From Anaerolineae bacterium (GTDB lineage Bacteria > Chloroflexota > Anaerolineae > Aggregatilineales > Phototrophicaceae), in the NCBI GenBank assembly GCA_017303635.1, contig JAFLCG010000001.1, forward strand, positions 682,001 to 746,000: DNA of 64,000 bases, written 5' to 3'. Under the pieces are notes generated by a model, which was not told the DNA's origin, did no database searches, and worked only from the letters and a program-made list of their open reading frames with translations. The translations under genes were made by a program, and so were the position numbers. Below, in pieces: positions 1-8,385 of this stretch; position 1 is the first letter of the stretch; each line of letters opens with the position of its first letter.

Positions 1-2
1 GC

Positions 3-431
3 GTGGATGTGCCGGAGTGTGTCTATCTCGCTGGGCGTGGCATCGCCGTCAGCCTGACCGACCATACCGATCCTGCACTGCGACAGGTGGGATGGACGTT
101 CGCGTGGATGTTCTCCTGCACCGGAAACAGCCTGATTGATCAGACGAATGAAACACTTGCTGAAATCCCGCCGCTCTCCTGGTCAGCAGGGGATGTTGCT
201 TTCGCCATTGAGCTGATCGAAGAGGCGGAGGGCATCCTGCGCGATGTGTTGGCCGGGATTGAGACGCTCAAGGCATCCCCTGAACTCAGGGCGGCAGTAG
301 ACCGCAATATCGCCCATCTTTATCGTGAACTGAAGAAGAAAGGCAAGCTCGATGAACACAACCGACTATGCTGGACAAGCACTGGCAGCGGCGCTAACGG
401 AACAACCGTCGATGATCCTGTCGTTCTATAG
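3..431 (+). CDS. Hypothetical protein, 5'-partial (upstream member of PRTRC-like cassette)
   Basis: Open from the first bases of the window, so the true start probably lies upstream; what is visible is the last ~142 codons. I recognise no domain. The sequence is mostly helical, with a Lys-rich C-terminal segment. It overlaps the following E2-like gene by about 80 bp if that gene starts at 352. In described PRTRC cassettes a protein called PRTRC_F often precedes PRTRC_B, so this could be its C-terminus, but that is inferred from position only. Confidence 0.6.
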   Translation: MDVPECVYLAGRGIAVSLTDHTDPALRQVGWTFAWMFSCTGNSLIDQTNETLAEIPPLSWSAGDVAFAIELIEEAEGILRDVLAGIETLKASPELRAAVDRNIAHLYRELKKKGKLDEHNRLCWTSTGSGANGTTVDDPVVL

Positions 432-1053
432 TTATGGGATCATGCTGCGTAAGCAGGAAGGCACGTTGGTCACCGAATATCCCATTGATCCAGCACAACT
501 CGCGGTGGCGCTGGCAGCAAGAGTTACTTTCGATACCGGATTCTTGGCCGGGAACACGATCCTTGTCCGGCAGGACGGTGTGAAAAAGACGGTCGTCGAT
601 TATCGTCCGCCGCAGAAGACGGGCATTTTTCTCGACGGCTCGGAGGTAGCTCTGCGTGTGCCGCTGCCCGGCTTGGTCATGATCCGTGTGACGGCAGAGG
701 GCAAAGCGCCGCAGTATGGTGTGTATGCGGTCAAGCGCCGCCCGGAAACGCTCGATACGCCGCTGTTTCACGCGCCGATCCCCAACGTGTTCGGTTCAGG
801 CGGAATCTGCTGGGGTACGGTGCCGCGTGTCGAGGATACCTCACTGCGTAGCTCCTCACTGGCAGCGGACTTTATGATGCTCCTTGGGTCGTCGTTCGGG
901 GATCATGCGGTCGGCGGCAAAAGCAAACGCCAGCGGCACGACATCCGCAAGCTGCTGATCGAGTTGGAAGCAAAGAAGGCGACACGCTATCCGATAGGCG
1001 ATCTCATCCCGATCAAGAAGACGCTCGTTCAGGTGTTAGGAGATGAGGCATGA
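352..1053 (+). CDS. PRTRC system protein B, prokaryotic E2-like family D
   Basis: A 233-aa protein resembling the prokaryotic E2 family D (Prok-E2_D, PRTRC_B), a ubiquitin-conjugating-enzyme fold found in ParB-related, ThiF-related cassettes of plasmids and integrated elements. The clearest signature is IPNVFGSGGICWGT at about residues 143-156, with Cys153 placed like an E2 catalytic cysteine. The start at 352 is preceded by a GAAAGG-type ribosome site; an alternative ATG at 412 would reduce the overlap with the upstream gene. Its stop overlaps the start of the ThiF gene by 4 bp (ATGA), so the two are translationally coupled. Expected role: passing an activated ubiquitin-like protein on from the E1-like partner. 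Substrates are unknown. Confidence 0.8.
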   Translation: MNTTDYAGQALAAALTEQPSMILSFYSYGIMLRKQEGTLVTEYPIDPAQLAVALAARVTFDTGFLAGNTILVRQDGVKKTVVDYRPPQKTGIFLDGSEVALRVPLPGLVMIRVTAEGKAPQYGVYAVKRRPETLDTPLFHAPIPNVFGSGGICWGTVPRVEDTSLRSSSLAADFMMLLGSSFGDHAVGGKSKRQRHDIRKLLIELEAKKATRYPIGDLIPIKKTLVQVLGDEA

Positions 1054-1832
1054 GCGGCATTTTCGATCCGAATACTCATATTCAGACCATCGTGATCGTT
1101 GGTTGCGGTGGCACTGGCGCGCAGGTGGCCCGCATCGTGGCGCGTATCCTCTACGACATGCGCCGTGCGCGACTGCACACGCCCAATCTGTTGCTGGTCG
1201 ATCCCGACGTTGTGGAAGAGAAGAATGTCGGGCGGCAGTTGTTTTGCGTCTCCGAGGCGGTTCTTGGACTACCCAAAGCGGAAGTTGTCGGCAAACGGCT
1301 CAATATGGCGCTCGGCTTGGACATCGCCTGGAGTATCGAGCCGTTCAGCGCAGAAAAGCATGGCAGTCGTTATGGATCGCAACTCGGAATTGGGTGTGTC
1401 GATAACCACCTGGCGCGACGAGAGCTGCATGCGGCGAAAGGAATCCTCATCGGGGCGGGTAACTATCGCGACGGCGGGCAGGTAATCATCGGTAATGTGG
1501 CGGACGCGGACGTGATGCAGAGGCACATCGATGGGAAGGATGGCAAATACGCCCATCTACCGAAAGAAGGACTGCTGTTCCCTTCATTGCTTGAACCGGA
1601 AGCGCCCATGCCTGAACCTCAGCCTGCACTCTCCTGCGCTGAACTGGTCCTGCGCGGGGAACAAGAGGTTTTGGTCAACGATTGGATGGCGTGCGTCGTC
1701 GGGCAGTACACCGCTGCCCTCTTGCGCCGCCAACCCATCCGAACCTTCGCCTCATTTATCAGTTTGGACGGAATGAGCATCCGCAGCCTGCCGATTTGCC
1801 GGGAGGAATTGCTGTCCTATCTGCCGGAGTAA
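1050..1832 (+). CDS. PRTRC system ThiF-family E1-like adenylating protein
   Basis: A 260-aa ThiF/MoeB/E1-fold protein. An N-terminal Rossmann nucleotide loop (VGCGGTGAQ, residues ~17-25) is followed by DPDVVEEKNVGRQLF (~51-65), with the acidic, Asn and Arg residues that contact ATP in E1 enzymes. Cys196 in ALSCAEL is the likely thiolating cysteine, the position used in PRTRC ThiF proteins. It should adenylate the C-terminus of a small ubiquitin-like protein and hand it to the neighbouring E2-like protein. No obvious Ubl or JAB peptidase lies within the window; in known cassettes these sit nearby, so they may be upstream. Coupled to the E2 gene by a 4-bp overlap. Confidence 0.85.
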   Translation: MSGIFDPNTHIQTIVIVGCGGTGAQVARIVARILYDMRRARLHTPNLLLVDPDVVEEKNVGRQLFCVSEAVLGLPKAEVVGKRLNMALGLDIAWSIEPFSAEKHGSRYGSQLGIGCVDNHLARRELHAAKGILIGAGNYRDGGQVIIGNVADADVMQRHIDGKDGKYAHLPKEGLLFPSLLEPEAPMPEPQPALSCAELVLRGEQEVLVNDWMACVVGQYTAALLRRQPIRTFASFISLDGMSIRSLPICREELLSYLPE

Positions 1833-1837
1833 ACCTG

Positions 1838-2074
1838 ATGCTTCACTGTAAACGCCAGAACTTACATCGCTCGAAACTGCCGCCGCCCGGCGCAGTCGGT
1901 CACATCGTCGGTTTGAGCGCAGTCAATCCGCGTCGCAAGTGCATCGTCAGTCATTACCCGCTCTATGATAACGTGTCGCCCTACAGCATGGGCATTCATA
2001 CAGTTTGGGTACGCTTTTTGGATAACGGCAGCATCCAGCGCTTCAGCGGCATCTGGTTCGAGGAATTGCCATGA
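1838..2074 (+). CDS. Small hypothetical protein (78 aa)
   Basis: Starts 5 bp after the ThiF stop, with GGAG about 8 nt upstream of ATG 1838; longer in-frame starts inside the ThiF gene are less likely. The N-terminus is basic (residues ~4-12) and the rest is beta-rich, with the segment MGIHTVWVRFLDNGSIQRF near the C-terminus. I recognise no family. It overlaps the next gene by 4 bp (ATGA), so it belongs to the PRTRC-like operon. It could bind one of the conjugation enzymes or be a reduced Ubl, but no C-terminal Gly-Gly is present. Confidence 0.65.
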   Translation: MLHCKRQNLHRSKLPPPGAVGHIVGLSAVNPRRKCIVSHYPLYDNVSPYSMGIHTVWVRFLDNGSIQRFSGIWFEELP

Positions 2075-2478
2075 CGACACTCACCCATCTCGACTGGCAG
2101 CCCGTTATCCTGCTCAAAGTTGTGCGTCTTCCGTTCGGTACATTCGGCGGACTGTCGCTCAACGGCGGTTATCTCGCATTGGATAGTGAACGCCTGCTTT
2201 TTGCCGACTGGACACTCGAAGCGGACGAACGCGGCGAAAATACGGTTTGCGATACAGGTTGGATACTGTCAGCACTTCCAGATGTACCGACAAAGTTGAA
2301 GGGAGCAGGAGCAAAGCGTATCCCGTCCGGGACATGGGTGCTGCCCTACAGCGACAGCCTGTACAAGCTCTACAGCGCCGCCAGCACTTCACTCGTCCGC
2401 CTGATTAGGCGCATCGAAACCCACCCGACCGATCCTCGCACGCTCACCGCCCTGATCAATTTCAGTCAAGTTCTTTAG
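2071..2478 (+). CDS. Hypothetical protein of the PRTRC-like operon
   Basis: A 135-aa protein of unknown family, translationally coupled (ATGA) to the preceding 78-aa gene. Predicted mixed alpha/beta, with a central Gly/Ala/Lys-rich loop and no clear membrane segment or metal motif. Its place in a tightly packed operon with E2-like and E1-like genes suggests a role in the same pathway or in maintenance of the element. No function can be assigned from sequence. Confidence 0.65.
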   Translation: MTTLTHLDWQPVILLKVVRLPFGTFGGLSLNGGYLALDSERLLFADWTLEADERGENTVCDTGWILSALPDVPTKLKGAGAKRIPSGTWVLPYSDSLYKLYSAASTSLVRLIRRIETHPTDPRTLTALINFSQVL

Positions 2479-2498
2479 CCACCGGAAGGGACAATTTC

Positions 2499-2897
2499 AT
2501 GACACAAGACCCGAATGCCACTGCTACGCAGCGGTATCATGACCTCTTTGACAACGTCCGCTATACCGCGATTGCCGAATTAGTCGCCTCAAATTCGAAT
2601 ACCGACCGAGACGATAAGCGGGTAGTTGATCTATTGGTTGCCATCCAGAATGCTGCGTTCGAGATATGCGGTCACGCGCTGCACATGGGCGCATGGCACA
2701 CGCTCGCTGTCCGTTGTGGGCAGCACTTCCTCTCGTTTCATACCGTCGATGTCATCCGCGATTTTCTGCGCTTGTTCGCGCCAGATGATGGGCGGATTGA
2801 TGATTTCGAGTCCACCGTTAAATCGATGCTGCGAGCGTACAGCGGGCTGGATGATCTCAAGACTGCAACTGCTCATGCGAACGGTGTGCATTCCTAG
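2499..2897 (+). CDS. Hypothetical helical protein
   Basis: A 132-aa, mostly helical protein with a good ribosome site (GGAAGG) before ATG 2499, 20 bp after the previous gene. It has two Cys and several His (for example ICGHALHMGAWH at ~56-67) but no classical zinc motif. I recognise no family. Same strand and spacing as the upstream genes, so probably the same transcript. Confidence 0.6.
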   Translation: MTQDPNATATQRYHDLFDNVRYTAIAELVASNSNTDRDDKRVVDLLVAIQNAAFEICGHALHMGAWHTLAVRCGQHFLSFHTVDVIRDFLRLFAPDDGRIDDFESTVKSMLRAYSGLDDLKTATAHANGVHS

Positions 2898-2906
2898 CAG
2901 GGGCGC

Positions 2907-3119
2907 ATGGCGTATGAACTGCTCACTGCTGTTGAGTACCTGACTCACGCCTCTATTCTGCTCCTGACACATGAGAATGATGGATATATTCGGGAGAAGC
3001 TGCACAAGGGCTTGAACAGGATCACGGGCGCGTTATATGAGGGTATCCGTCACAGCAGCGAGCCATCGCGTTACAACTTCAAGTCCATCCACTTCCCCGA
3101 CGAGCGCGACCGCCACTGA
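2907..3119 (+). CDS. Small hypothetical protein (70 aa)
   Basis: Begins 9 bp after the 132-aa gene with an AGGGG-like site upstream of ATG 2907. The product is helical with no recognisable domain. Its last codons (FPDERDR) share a 20/21-bp match with non-coding DNA at 7803-7823, so the 3' end may derive from, or have been joined to, a mobile fragment. Probably the last gene of this operon. Confidence 0.5.
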   Translation: MAYELLTAVEYLTHASILLLTHENDGYIREKLHKGLNRITGALYEGIRHSSEPSRYNFKSIHFPDERDRH

Positions 3120-3303
3120 CCCAGCTCTTTGCTCCACTGTATATGCATGAGTATGAGTATTATGGAAATCAAGGCATCTTCGCCAACGATCTTTTATCGC
3201 ACCCAGAAGCGTGAGATTTGCTTGTATCGTATGGTGAAAATACTGGCATAGTAAGCCACTGGAAAAGCGGGTTTTCACTTTCTGTGACAGGGTGTCGTGA
3301 TAA

Positions 3304-3333
3304 AGAGCCGCCCTCAAAACGAGGAACGGCTCT
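3304..3333 (-). terminator. Rho-independent terminator of the hydrolase gene
   Basis: On the minus strand AGAGCCG pairs with CGGCTCT, and an inner CCTC/GAGG extends the stem around a GTTTT loop. The hairpin is followed by TTAT. It lies 76 bp beyond the hydrolase stop and may also stop the convergent plus-strand operon. Confidence 0.6.
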
Positions 3334-3408
3334 GCTCACCACTACATTTTATAATCTACGATCTGACGCTTGTTCACATCAGTAGCGTGAGAGGCTTACC
3401 CTTCGCCC

Positions 3409-4638
3409 CTAGAACCCTTGTGCCGCATAGCTCACGCCGGGAAACGTCGCCAAGTCGGGAGAGAGGGCAGAGGCGGCGTCCGTATCGCCTTTCAGTTCAG
3501 CCAGCAAGAATGCGGTTGTGAAATGGTTGATCAAGTCATGGGCGCGTGCCATATCCCACACGTGATCTCTACATCCATTGTCGAAACCGACTTCCGTGTA
3601 GAATGGCAGCACGTCGCACGTACTGCTGAAGATCATGTGTTCGGCGTTCTCAAAACCCAGTTGTGCTTTCCTATCACTCGACACATGCTCGAAAGTACGC
3701 AGTGGACCCCAATGATAGGGTGTTCCCGTGTCCAGCGTACCCCCCATTGCCAGTACAGGGATGTCGATCTCCGCCAGTCCTGCCGGATCGAACTGATATG
3801 CGTCACCCGCCATCGGCACAATCGCATCAACACGCGGGTCAGCCCACACGGGCCAATCGCCCTCTGGCGCGGCATCCAGATCCGCCAGCGCTGTCATTTC
3901 CGCGACGTAAGGCAGTGTCAGATCGCACAACCACGCCGCCGGATCAGATGCCTCTAGCGCTGACTCACACAGTGCTGCCATGCTCGCCATGTTAATGGGC
4001 GCACCTGCCGCCGCTAACGCCGTATATCCGCCAAGCGAATGTCCGATCACCGCAACGGTTTGCGGATCGATCACACCTTCCAACACGCCGCCCGCTGTAG
4101 TCTGCGCGTCCACGTACTCGAACACCGTCAGAATGTCTTGCGGACGGGTAATCGTCGCCCGCCAGAACCAATCCAGCGCTTGTGTGTACATCTCGTGATG
4201 TTCTGGTGCGACCACCACGAAGCCGTGAGACACGAGATGTTCGGCTAACCACGCATACGCCGTCCGTCCTGCCGAGAAGGCGGGCGATAGGATCACGAGC
4301 GGGTAGGGAGCGGCGCTAAGATTGAACTCTGCGTCGGCAAGCGCGTGTCCGTTCACTGTAGACGTTGCGCCTTCAGGAAAGCCTTCCCACTTGATGACGT
4401 AGGGATACGTGATCGTTTCTGCTAGATTATTGGGATTCTGCGCCGGATACCACACCGTGATGTCTAGTGACGTCTCCCCTTCGATTACGAGATCGCGTGT
4501 TCCTACCGCATACGCGCCGCGTACACCGTAAGTCGGTGCATCGGAACGCGCACCGCTCCGCGTCATCTCGTCTTGCGCCATGATGCTGCTCGACAGCATC
4601 ATCACTACCAGAAACAGAACCAACAGTTTACGAGACAT
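3409..4638 (-). CDS. Secreted alpha/beta-hydrolase (PAF-acetylhydrolase-like)
   Basis: A 409-aa serine hydrolase. The chosen start (ATG 4638) gives a classic signal peptide: basic MSRK, a hydrophobic core to about residue 18, then a processing region near AQ. The nucleophile elbow is GHSLGG with Ser201. A candidate acid is in GGTLDTGTP and a candidate His in ENAEHM, completing the triad. The N-terminal pattern (DITVWYPA) and overall layout resemble dienelactone hydrolase / platelet-activating-factor acetylhydrolase-like secreted esterases. The substrate is unknown. An upstream in-frame extension to 4677 would spoil the signal peptide. It lies head-to-tail behind the MalT-like regulator, separated by about 100 bp of AGTAGG repeats, so it may be its target (inference). 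Confidence 0.85.
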   Translation of the reverse strand: MSRKLLVLFLVVMMLSSSIMAQDEMTRSGARSDAPTYGVRGAYAVGTRDLVIEGETSLDITVWYPAQNPNNLAETITYPYVIKWEGFPEGATSTVNGHALADAEFNLSAAPYPLVILSPAFSAGRTAYAWLAEHLVSHGFVVVAPEHHEMYTQALDWFWRATITRPQDILTVFEYVDAQTTAGGVLEGVIDPQTVAVIGHSLGGYTALAAAGAPINMASMAALCESALEASDPAAWLCDLTLPYVAEMTALADLDAAPEGDWPVWADPRVDAIVPMAGDAYQFDPAGLAEIDIPVLAMGGTLDTGTPYHWGPLRTFEHVSSDRKAQLGFENAEHMIFSSTCDVLPFYTEVGFDNGCRDHVWDMARAHDLINHFTTAFLLAELKGDTDAASALSPDLATFPGVSYAAQGF

Positions 4639-4688
4639 TGTGCCAACCCTTTCACTTAGGTCAATGCACAGCAGCATAGCCTGTGGGG

Positions 4689-4730
4689 AGTAGGGTTGTG
4701 TACCTACTAAAGTAGGATTGGAAAGTAGGG
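4689..4730. promoter_or_regulatory. AGTAGG repeats and short palindrome upstream of hydrolase
   Basis: Three copies of AGTAGG(G) (4689, 4711, 4724) and the hairpin CCTACT-AA-AGTAGG (4703-4716) lie between the MalT-like gene stop and the hydrolase start. They could form an operator for the hydrolase or a weak terminator for the regulator. Confidence 0.3.
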
Positions 4731-4737
4731 TTTTGCG

Positions 4738-7371
4738 TTACAGCAGACCCAGTTCGCGGGCGCGGGCGACAGCTTCCGTGCGTCGCTCCACATGCAGCTT
4801 GCCGAAGATGTTGGCGATATAGCCTTTGACTGTACTAAGCGCGAGAAACAGCCGATCCCCGATTGCCTGATTGGAGAGCCCGTCCGCGATCAGACGCAGC
4901 ACATCGAGTTCACGCGGACTCAACGGGTCGATCAACGGCTGAACGGACGGAGTCGCCAGCAGTCGATCTACGTATTCGGGGATAATTCCGCGTGCCGTCG
5001 CCAGCAGATCGCGCATGGTCGCGCCTTCGTCGAGGAAGATGCGGTAGAAACCGCCGTGCGCGGCAAGCGACAGGGCGCGTTCGAGTGGCACGATCACTGC
5101 CGCTGTATCGCCCCGCGCGTGATGCACCAACGCTTGCAAATTGAGCAGTTCGATCATGCTGGCGATTCGGTCCTGCGCCGCCGCCAGCAAGCGATCACTC
5201 AGGCGGAGCGCATCGTCGTGATGATCCACCGCGATCAACAACCGCACGAGCGTGATGTGCTCGTACTCGCTGAGATAACTCAGTTCGCCGTCGATGGTGA
5301 GCCCGCGTTCGTCCGCCCATGCCAGCGCATGATGCAGCTTGCCCTGCTTGATCCACAACCGCGCCTTTTGCGCTGGAATCGGGCGCAGTTCAGGGAGAGG
5401 CGAACTGTAATGCAAACGTTCTGCCGTATCGAGCAGGCTTAACGCGGCATCGAAATGGCCTGCGCCCGCTTGAAGTTGTGCCTGTGACAGCGCATGACGA
5501 ATCTTCCAGCCCGGGAGGGCGGCTTGTTCGCCTAGCGTTTCGCTGCGCTGCTTGTATAGGCGTGAATTCTCTCCATCGCCCATTTCGTCGTAAAGCAGGC
5601 TCATGCCGAGATACAGATCGGCTGCCCCTTGCAGCACGGGTCCGCCATGATTCAGTGCGATTTGCAGCGACCGTTCATACACGCTAATAGCATCGTGCAA
5701 CCGCCCTTGCGTCTGGCGAATATCCGCCAGCGCGAACGAAGGGCCAATGCCAAAGGAGGGGTTGCCCGCCCGGTGAAAATTCGCCATACCTTCCGCGATA
5801 AGCTGGTACGCAGCATCAAGATCGCCGTTTGCCCAGTACGACAGTCCCAACAGCGACGCCGCGACAGCCCGCGTGAAATAATCGGTGTCGGCGGAAATAT
5901 CCAGCACAAGCCGTGCGGGGTGAATTGCTGCGGGGAAGTCGCCACGTGCTTGAGCATAGTAGGCATGCGCTAAGGACAATTGCGCCCCCAGCGCGAGAAA
6001 TTCAGGGCTGTCGTGAAGCATCGAGCGCTCCGGTTGCGTTTGCAACCAGCGTTCCGCGTCTTGTAGGTGCGTTTCGGCGGCATCCAAATCACCGATGTTG
6101 AGCAATTCCCACGCATAGCCTACATTGAGCGCGAAGCGCCCCCGCACCAGTTCATCGGGCAACGCTTTGACCCACCCAAGCCAGCGCGGACTCTGGAAAT
6201 AGGTTAGGTTGAGGTACGACCATTGCTGTTCAAGCAGATCTGCGGTGCGGGTGTAGTCGTGACCCGCAAGCGCGTGCTGGATCGCGTCGTCCGGCGCGTT
6301 GTGTTGCGTGTACCATAACGACGCGGAGAGATGCAGACTCCGCACGAGATCAGGTTGCTGCTTGAGCAAACGTGCGTGCAAGGCTTCCGCGAATAGATGG
6401 TGATAGCGAACCCATTCGCGCCGATCATCCAGCGGGATAAGGAACAGGTTAGCACGTTCGAGATAATCAAGCGCCTCTTGTCCAGATATCGCCGGATCGT
6501 TGATGAGAGCATCACACAGGGGAGCGCACATGCGCTCCAGGATGCTCGTTCTCAGCATGAAGGCTTGCACATGTGCGGGCTGATTTTGCAGCACTTCTTC
6601 GACGAGATAATCTAGCACAAACGGATGATCCCCTGCAAAGGCGTCGATAAAACGGTGGGCATCCGGCTGTCCCTGCATCGAAAGCGCCGCCAATTGCAGC
6701 CCGGCGATCCAGCCTTCAGTGCGTTTTTCCAGAGCGTTTACCGCCTCCGCCGCCAGTTGCAGCCCGGCCGTTTGCCGGAGGAATTCGGCGGATTCGGCAG
6801 GGTTGAAGCGTAGATCGGCGGCACGTAGTTCAGTCAGTTGATCACGGGCGCGCAGACGTGCCAGCGGTAAGTGCGGATCTGTGCGTGTGGCGATCACGAG
6901 GTGCATATTCTGCGGCATATGATCGATCAGAAACGCCATCGCTGCGTCGATTGAGCGCGAATTGAGCGTGTGGTAGTCATCTAGCACGAGGACAAACTTG
7001 TGTGGAGTCGCCGCTATATCACTAATGAGTACGGTCAGAGTGGAGTCGGTGGTTGGATGAATGGATTGCAGCATATTCAACACCCGTTCTCCAATGGAAG
7101 CGTCGATGGTACGCAGCGCGGCAATCACATGCACGAGCAGACGCAAGGTGTCATTATCCGCATCATCCAGTGACAGCCACGTCGCTTGCCGCCCGCACAC
7201 GCCGATCCACGCACTGACGAGCGTCGTTTTGCCGAAACCCGCAGGCGCGGAAACGAGCGTCAGTTTACGGTGCAGCCCCGCGTTCAGCCGTCCGATTAAG
7301 CGCGGGCGCGAGATGGCGTTGGGGCGTGGTGGCGGTATATACAGCTTGGTGGCGAGAATCGGTGTAAGCAT
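4738..7371 (-). CDS. MalT/LAL-family LuxR-type transcriptional regulator
   Basis: An 877-aa large ATP-binding LuxR-type regulator. The N-terminal STAND NTPase has Walker A APAGFGKT (residues 42-49) and a Walker B region FVLVLDDYH near 126-134. A long helical/TPR-like effector-sensing middle follows, and a C-terminal LuxR helix-turn-helix (~812-877) contains LSPRELDVLRLIADGLSN and STVKGYIANIFGKL. Members bind a small inducer plus ATP, oligomerise and activate transcription. The gene appears leaderless: TATAAT lies only 6 nt upstream of the ATG. The adjacent secreted hydrolase on the same strand is a plausible target. Confidence 0.93.
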   Translation of the reverse strand: MLTPILATKLYIPPPRPNAISRPRLIGRLNAGLHRKLTLVSAPAGFGKTTLVSAWIGVCGRQATWLSLDDADNDTLRLLVHVIAALRTIDASIGERVLNMLQSIHPTTDSTLTVLISDIAATPHKFVLVLDDYHTLNSRSIDAAMAFLIDHMPQNMHLVIATRTDPHLPLARLRARDQLTELRAADLRFNPAESAEFLRQTAGLQLAAEAVNALEKRTEGWIAGLQLAALSMQGQPDAHRFIDAFAGDHPFVLDYLVEEVLQNQPAHVQAFMLRTSILERMCAPLCDALINDPAISGQEALDYLERANLFLIPLDDRREWVRYHHLFAEALHARLLKQQPDLVRSLHLSASLWYTQHNAPDDAIQHALAGHDYTRTADLLEQQWSYLNLTYFQSPRWLGWVKALPDELVRGRFALNVGYAWELLNIGDLDAAETHLQDAERWLQTQPERSMLHDSPEFLALGAQLSLAHAYYAQARGDFPAAIHPARLVLDISADTDYFTRAVAASLLGLSYWANGDLDAAYQLIAEGMANFHRAGNPSFGIGPSFALADIRQTQGRLHDAISVYERSLQIALNHGGPVLQGAADLYLGMSLLYDEMGDGENSRLYKQRSETLGEQAALPGWKIRHALSQAQLQAGAGHFDAALSLLDTAERLHYSSPLPELRPIPAQKARLWIKQGKLHHALAWADERGLTIDGELSYLSEYEHITLVRLLIAVDHHDDALRLSDRLLAAAQDRIASMIELLNLQALVHHARGDTAAVIVPLERALSLAAHGGFYRIFLDEGATMRDLLATARGIIPEYVDRLLATPSVQPLIDPLSPRELDVLRLIADGLSNQAIGDRLFLALSTVKGYIANIFGKLHVERRTEAVARARELGLL

Positions 7372-7377
7372 CTCTTC

Positions 7378-7383
7378 ATTATA
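7378..7383 (-). promoter_or_regulatory. -10 element for leaderless transcription of the MalT-like gene
   Basis: A perfect TATAAT on the minus strand ends 6 nt before the ATG at 7371, so transcription would start at or next to the start codon. No clear -35 is seen. Confidence 0.45.
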
Positions 7384-7450
7384 GTGTAGCGCGGTGAAAA
7401 AACTGGAAGACCCAACAAGAGCGTATCATAGGGTCAAGGAGCCCAGAAAC

Positions 7451-7642
7451 GATGGCAAAAAAAGCCGCAAGTGTATCGCACAGTTCAAGTTTGAAACGGT
7501 GATGGAAGTGCTGCGTGGAGAATAAAGCGCCACCCAAATCTGCCAGGAACGCGACATTACCGAGACGCTATGCTACAAATGGTGGGATGCCTTTTTCGAA
7601 CGCGCTCCGATCGTGTTTGAAAACCAGCGTGGCGAAAAAATG
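7451..7642 (+). pseudogene. Decayed IS3-family OrfA (transposase N-terminal HTH)
   Basis: Conceptual translation from 7451 gives segments typical of IS3/IS2-type OrfA: AQFKFETVMEVLRGE, then an in-frame TAA, then SATQICQERDITETLCYKWW, and later FERAPIVFENQRGE. The internal stop, missing start and absence of OrfB downstream show it is dead. Similarity stops near 7642, although the frame stays open to 7861. It marks a past insertion between the MalT-like gene and ssb. Confidence 0.75.
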
Positions 7643-8385
7643 GGACATGATGCAACCGTTGAAGTAGGAGTGTGCCCGATAAACGCGATCTCCCGAGCGT
7701 TGGATCTGCCCGTGAGCAGCGCCGACTATGCCTCGTTCAAGCGGGATGACAGCGGCGGCAGTAGTGCTGTGGATTCCGTTCCACGGCTACCGCTTGGTCC
7801 AATTCCCCGACGAGTGCGACCGCTGATCGCACCTTCTCCCGATTTTCCAGCCCAGAACTGACCGCCCTTGCTGCCTGAGCCTTTCTCACGCGCAATGCAG
7901 GATGGCTGGCGGCATCTGGGGGCTTCTATCGTGTCGTGCCCGTTTGCCGATCCGCCCATTCACTGCACTCCACCTGAGCAAAGATCTGCTCATCTGCTGT
8001 TCCCGTGCAGTCTTGCTCCAGATTGCTCCCTCGTGTGCGTCGCACTGACTTGCCGATACGTGACTGTTCTCATCTGACACCCAGGGTGGCTGCCGCTTGC
8101 GTCATCTGCTATCGGGCACGCCATTGCTTCCTCCGCTGCGTGCTTTGTCCATCCGACCGGAAACGTGCCGATTTGTCTCTGACCATCCTAGCAGGCGCAG
8201 CAGCAGGTCAACCCCGCAGGCGGGGTCGCTTCACCCGTTTTTGTATGGCTGGTGCCGCTGCGCTCAACAAAAACGGGTAGCGCCTTTCAGGTGACCGGCT
8301 GCTTCAGCGCGCCTGCCCTTGTCCGGTCAGAAATCGGCACAGGGTCGATGGATAACAAAAGCGCATCAGCGCGGAGGAAAAGACA
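7643..8385. other. Non-coding stretch between IS remnant and ssb
   Basis: No ORF here has a convincing start or recognisable product. The stretch contains a short ACCCCGC/GGGGT-type hairpin near 8214-8226 and the 12-bp perfect inverted repeat at 8233-8278. The rest is probably debris from insertions. Confidence 0.4.
8233..8278. repeat. 12-bp perfect inverted repeat with 22-nt loop
   Basis: ACCCGTTTTTGT (8233-8244) and ACAAAAACGGGT (8267-8278) are exact reverse complements flanking a GC-rich 22-nt loop. It lies about 110 bp upstream of ssb. It has no following T-run, so it is not a standard terminator. It could be a single-strand origin, a leader structure or a mobile-element end. Confidence 0.6.

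Noticed and set aside
3093..3119. FPDE-containing tail as the start of an IS1595-type transposase
   Set aside because: Only about seven residues match the idea and the downstream sequence has no transposase similarity.
4683..4712. Possible left attachment site resembling the tRNA-Gln 3' end (TGGGGAGTAGGG...TACCTACTAA)
   Set aside because: Similarity to the tRNA end is patchy, with gaps and mismatches in the T-loop, and it sits between two intact genes that look co-regulated. Not convincing as an att repeat.
7868..8294. Several short ORFs between the IS remnant and ssb
   Set aside because: Overlapping on several frames and both strands, Arg/Pro/Leu-rich, without ribosome sites.
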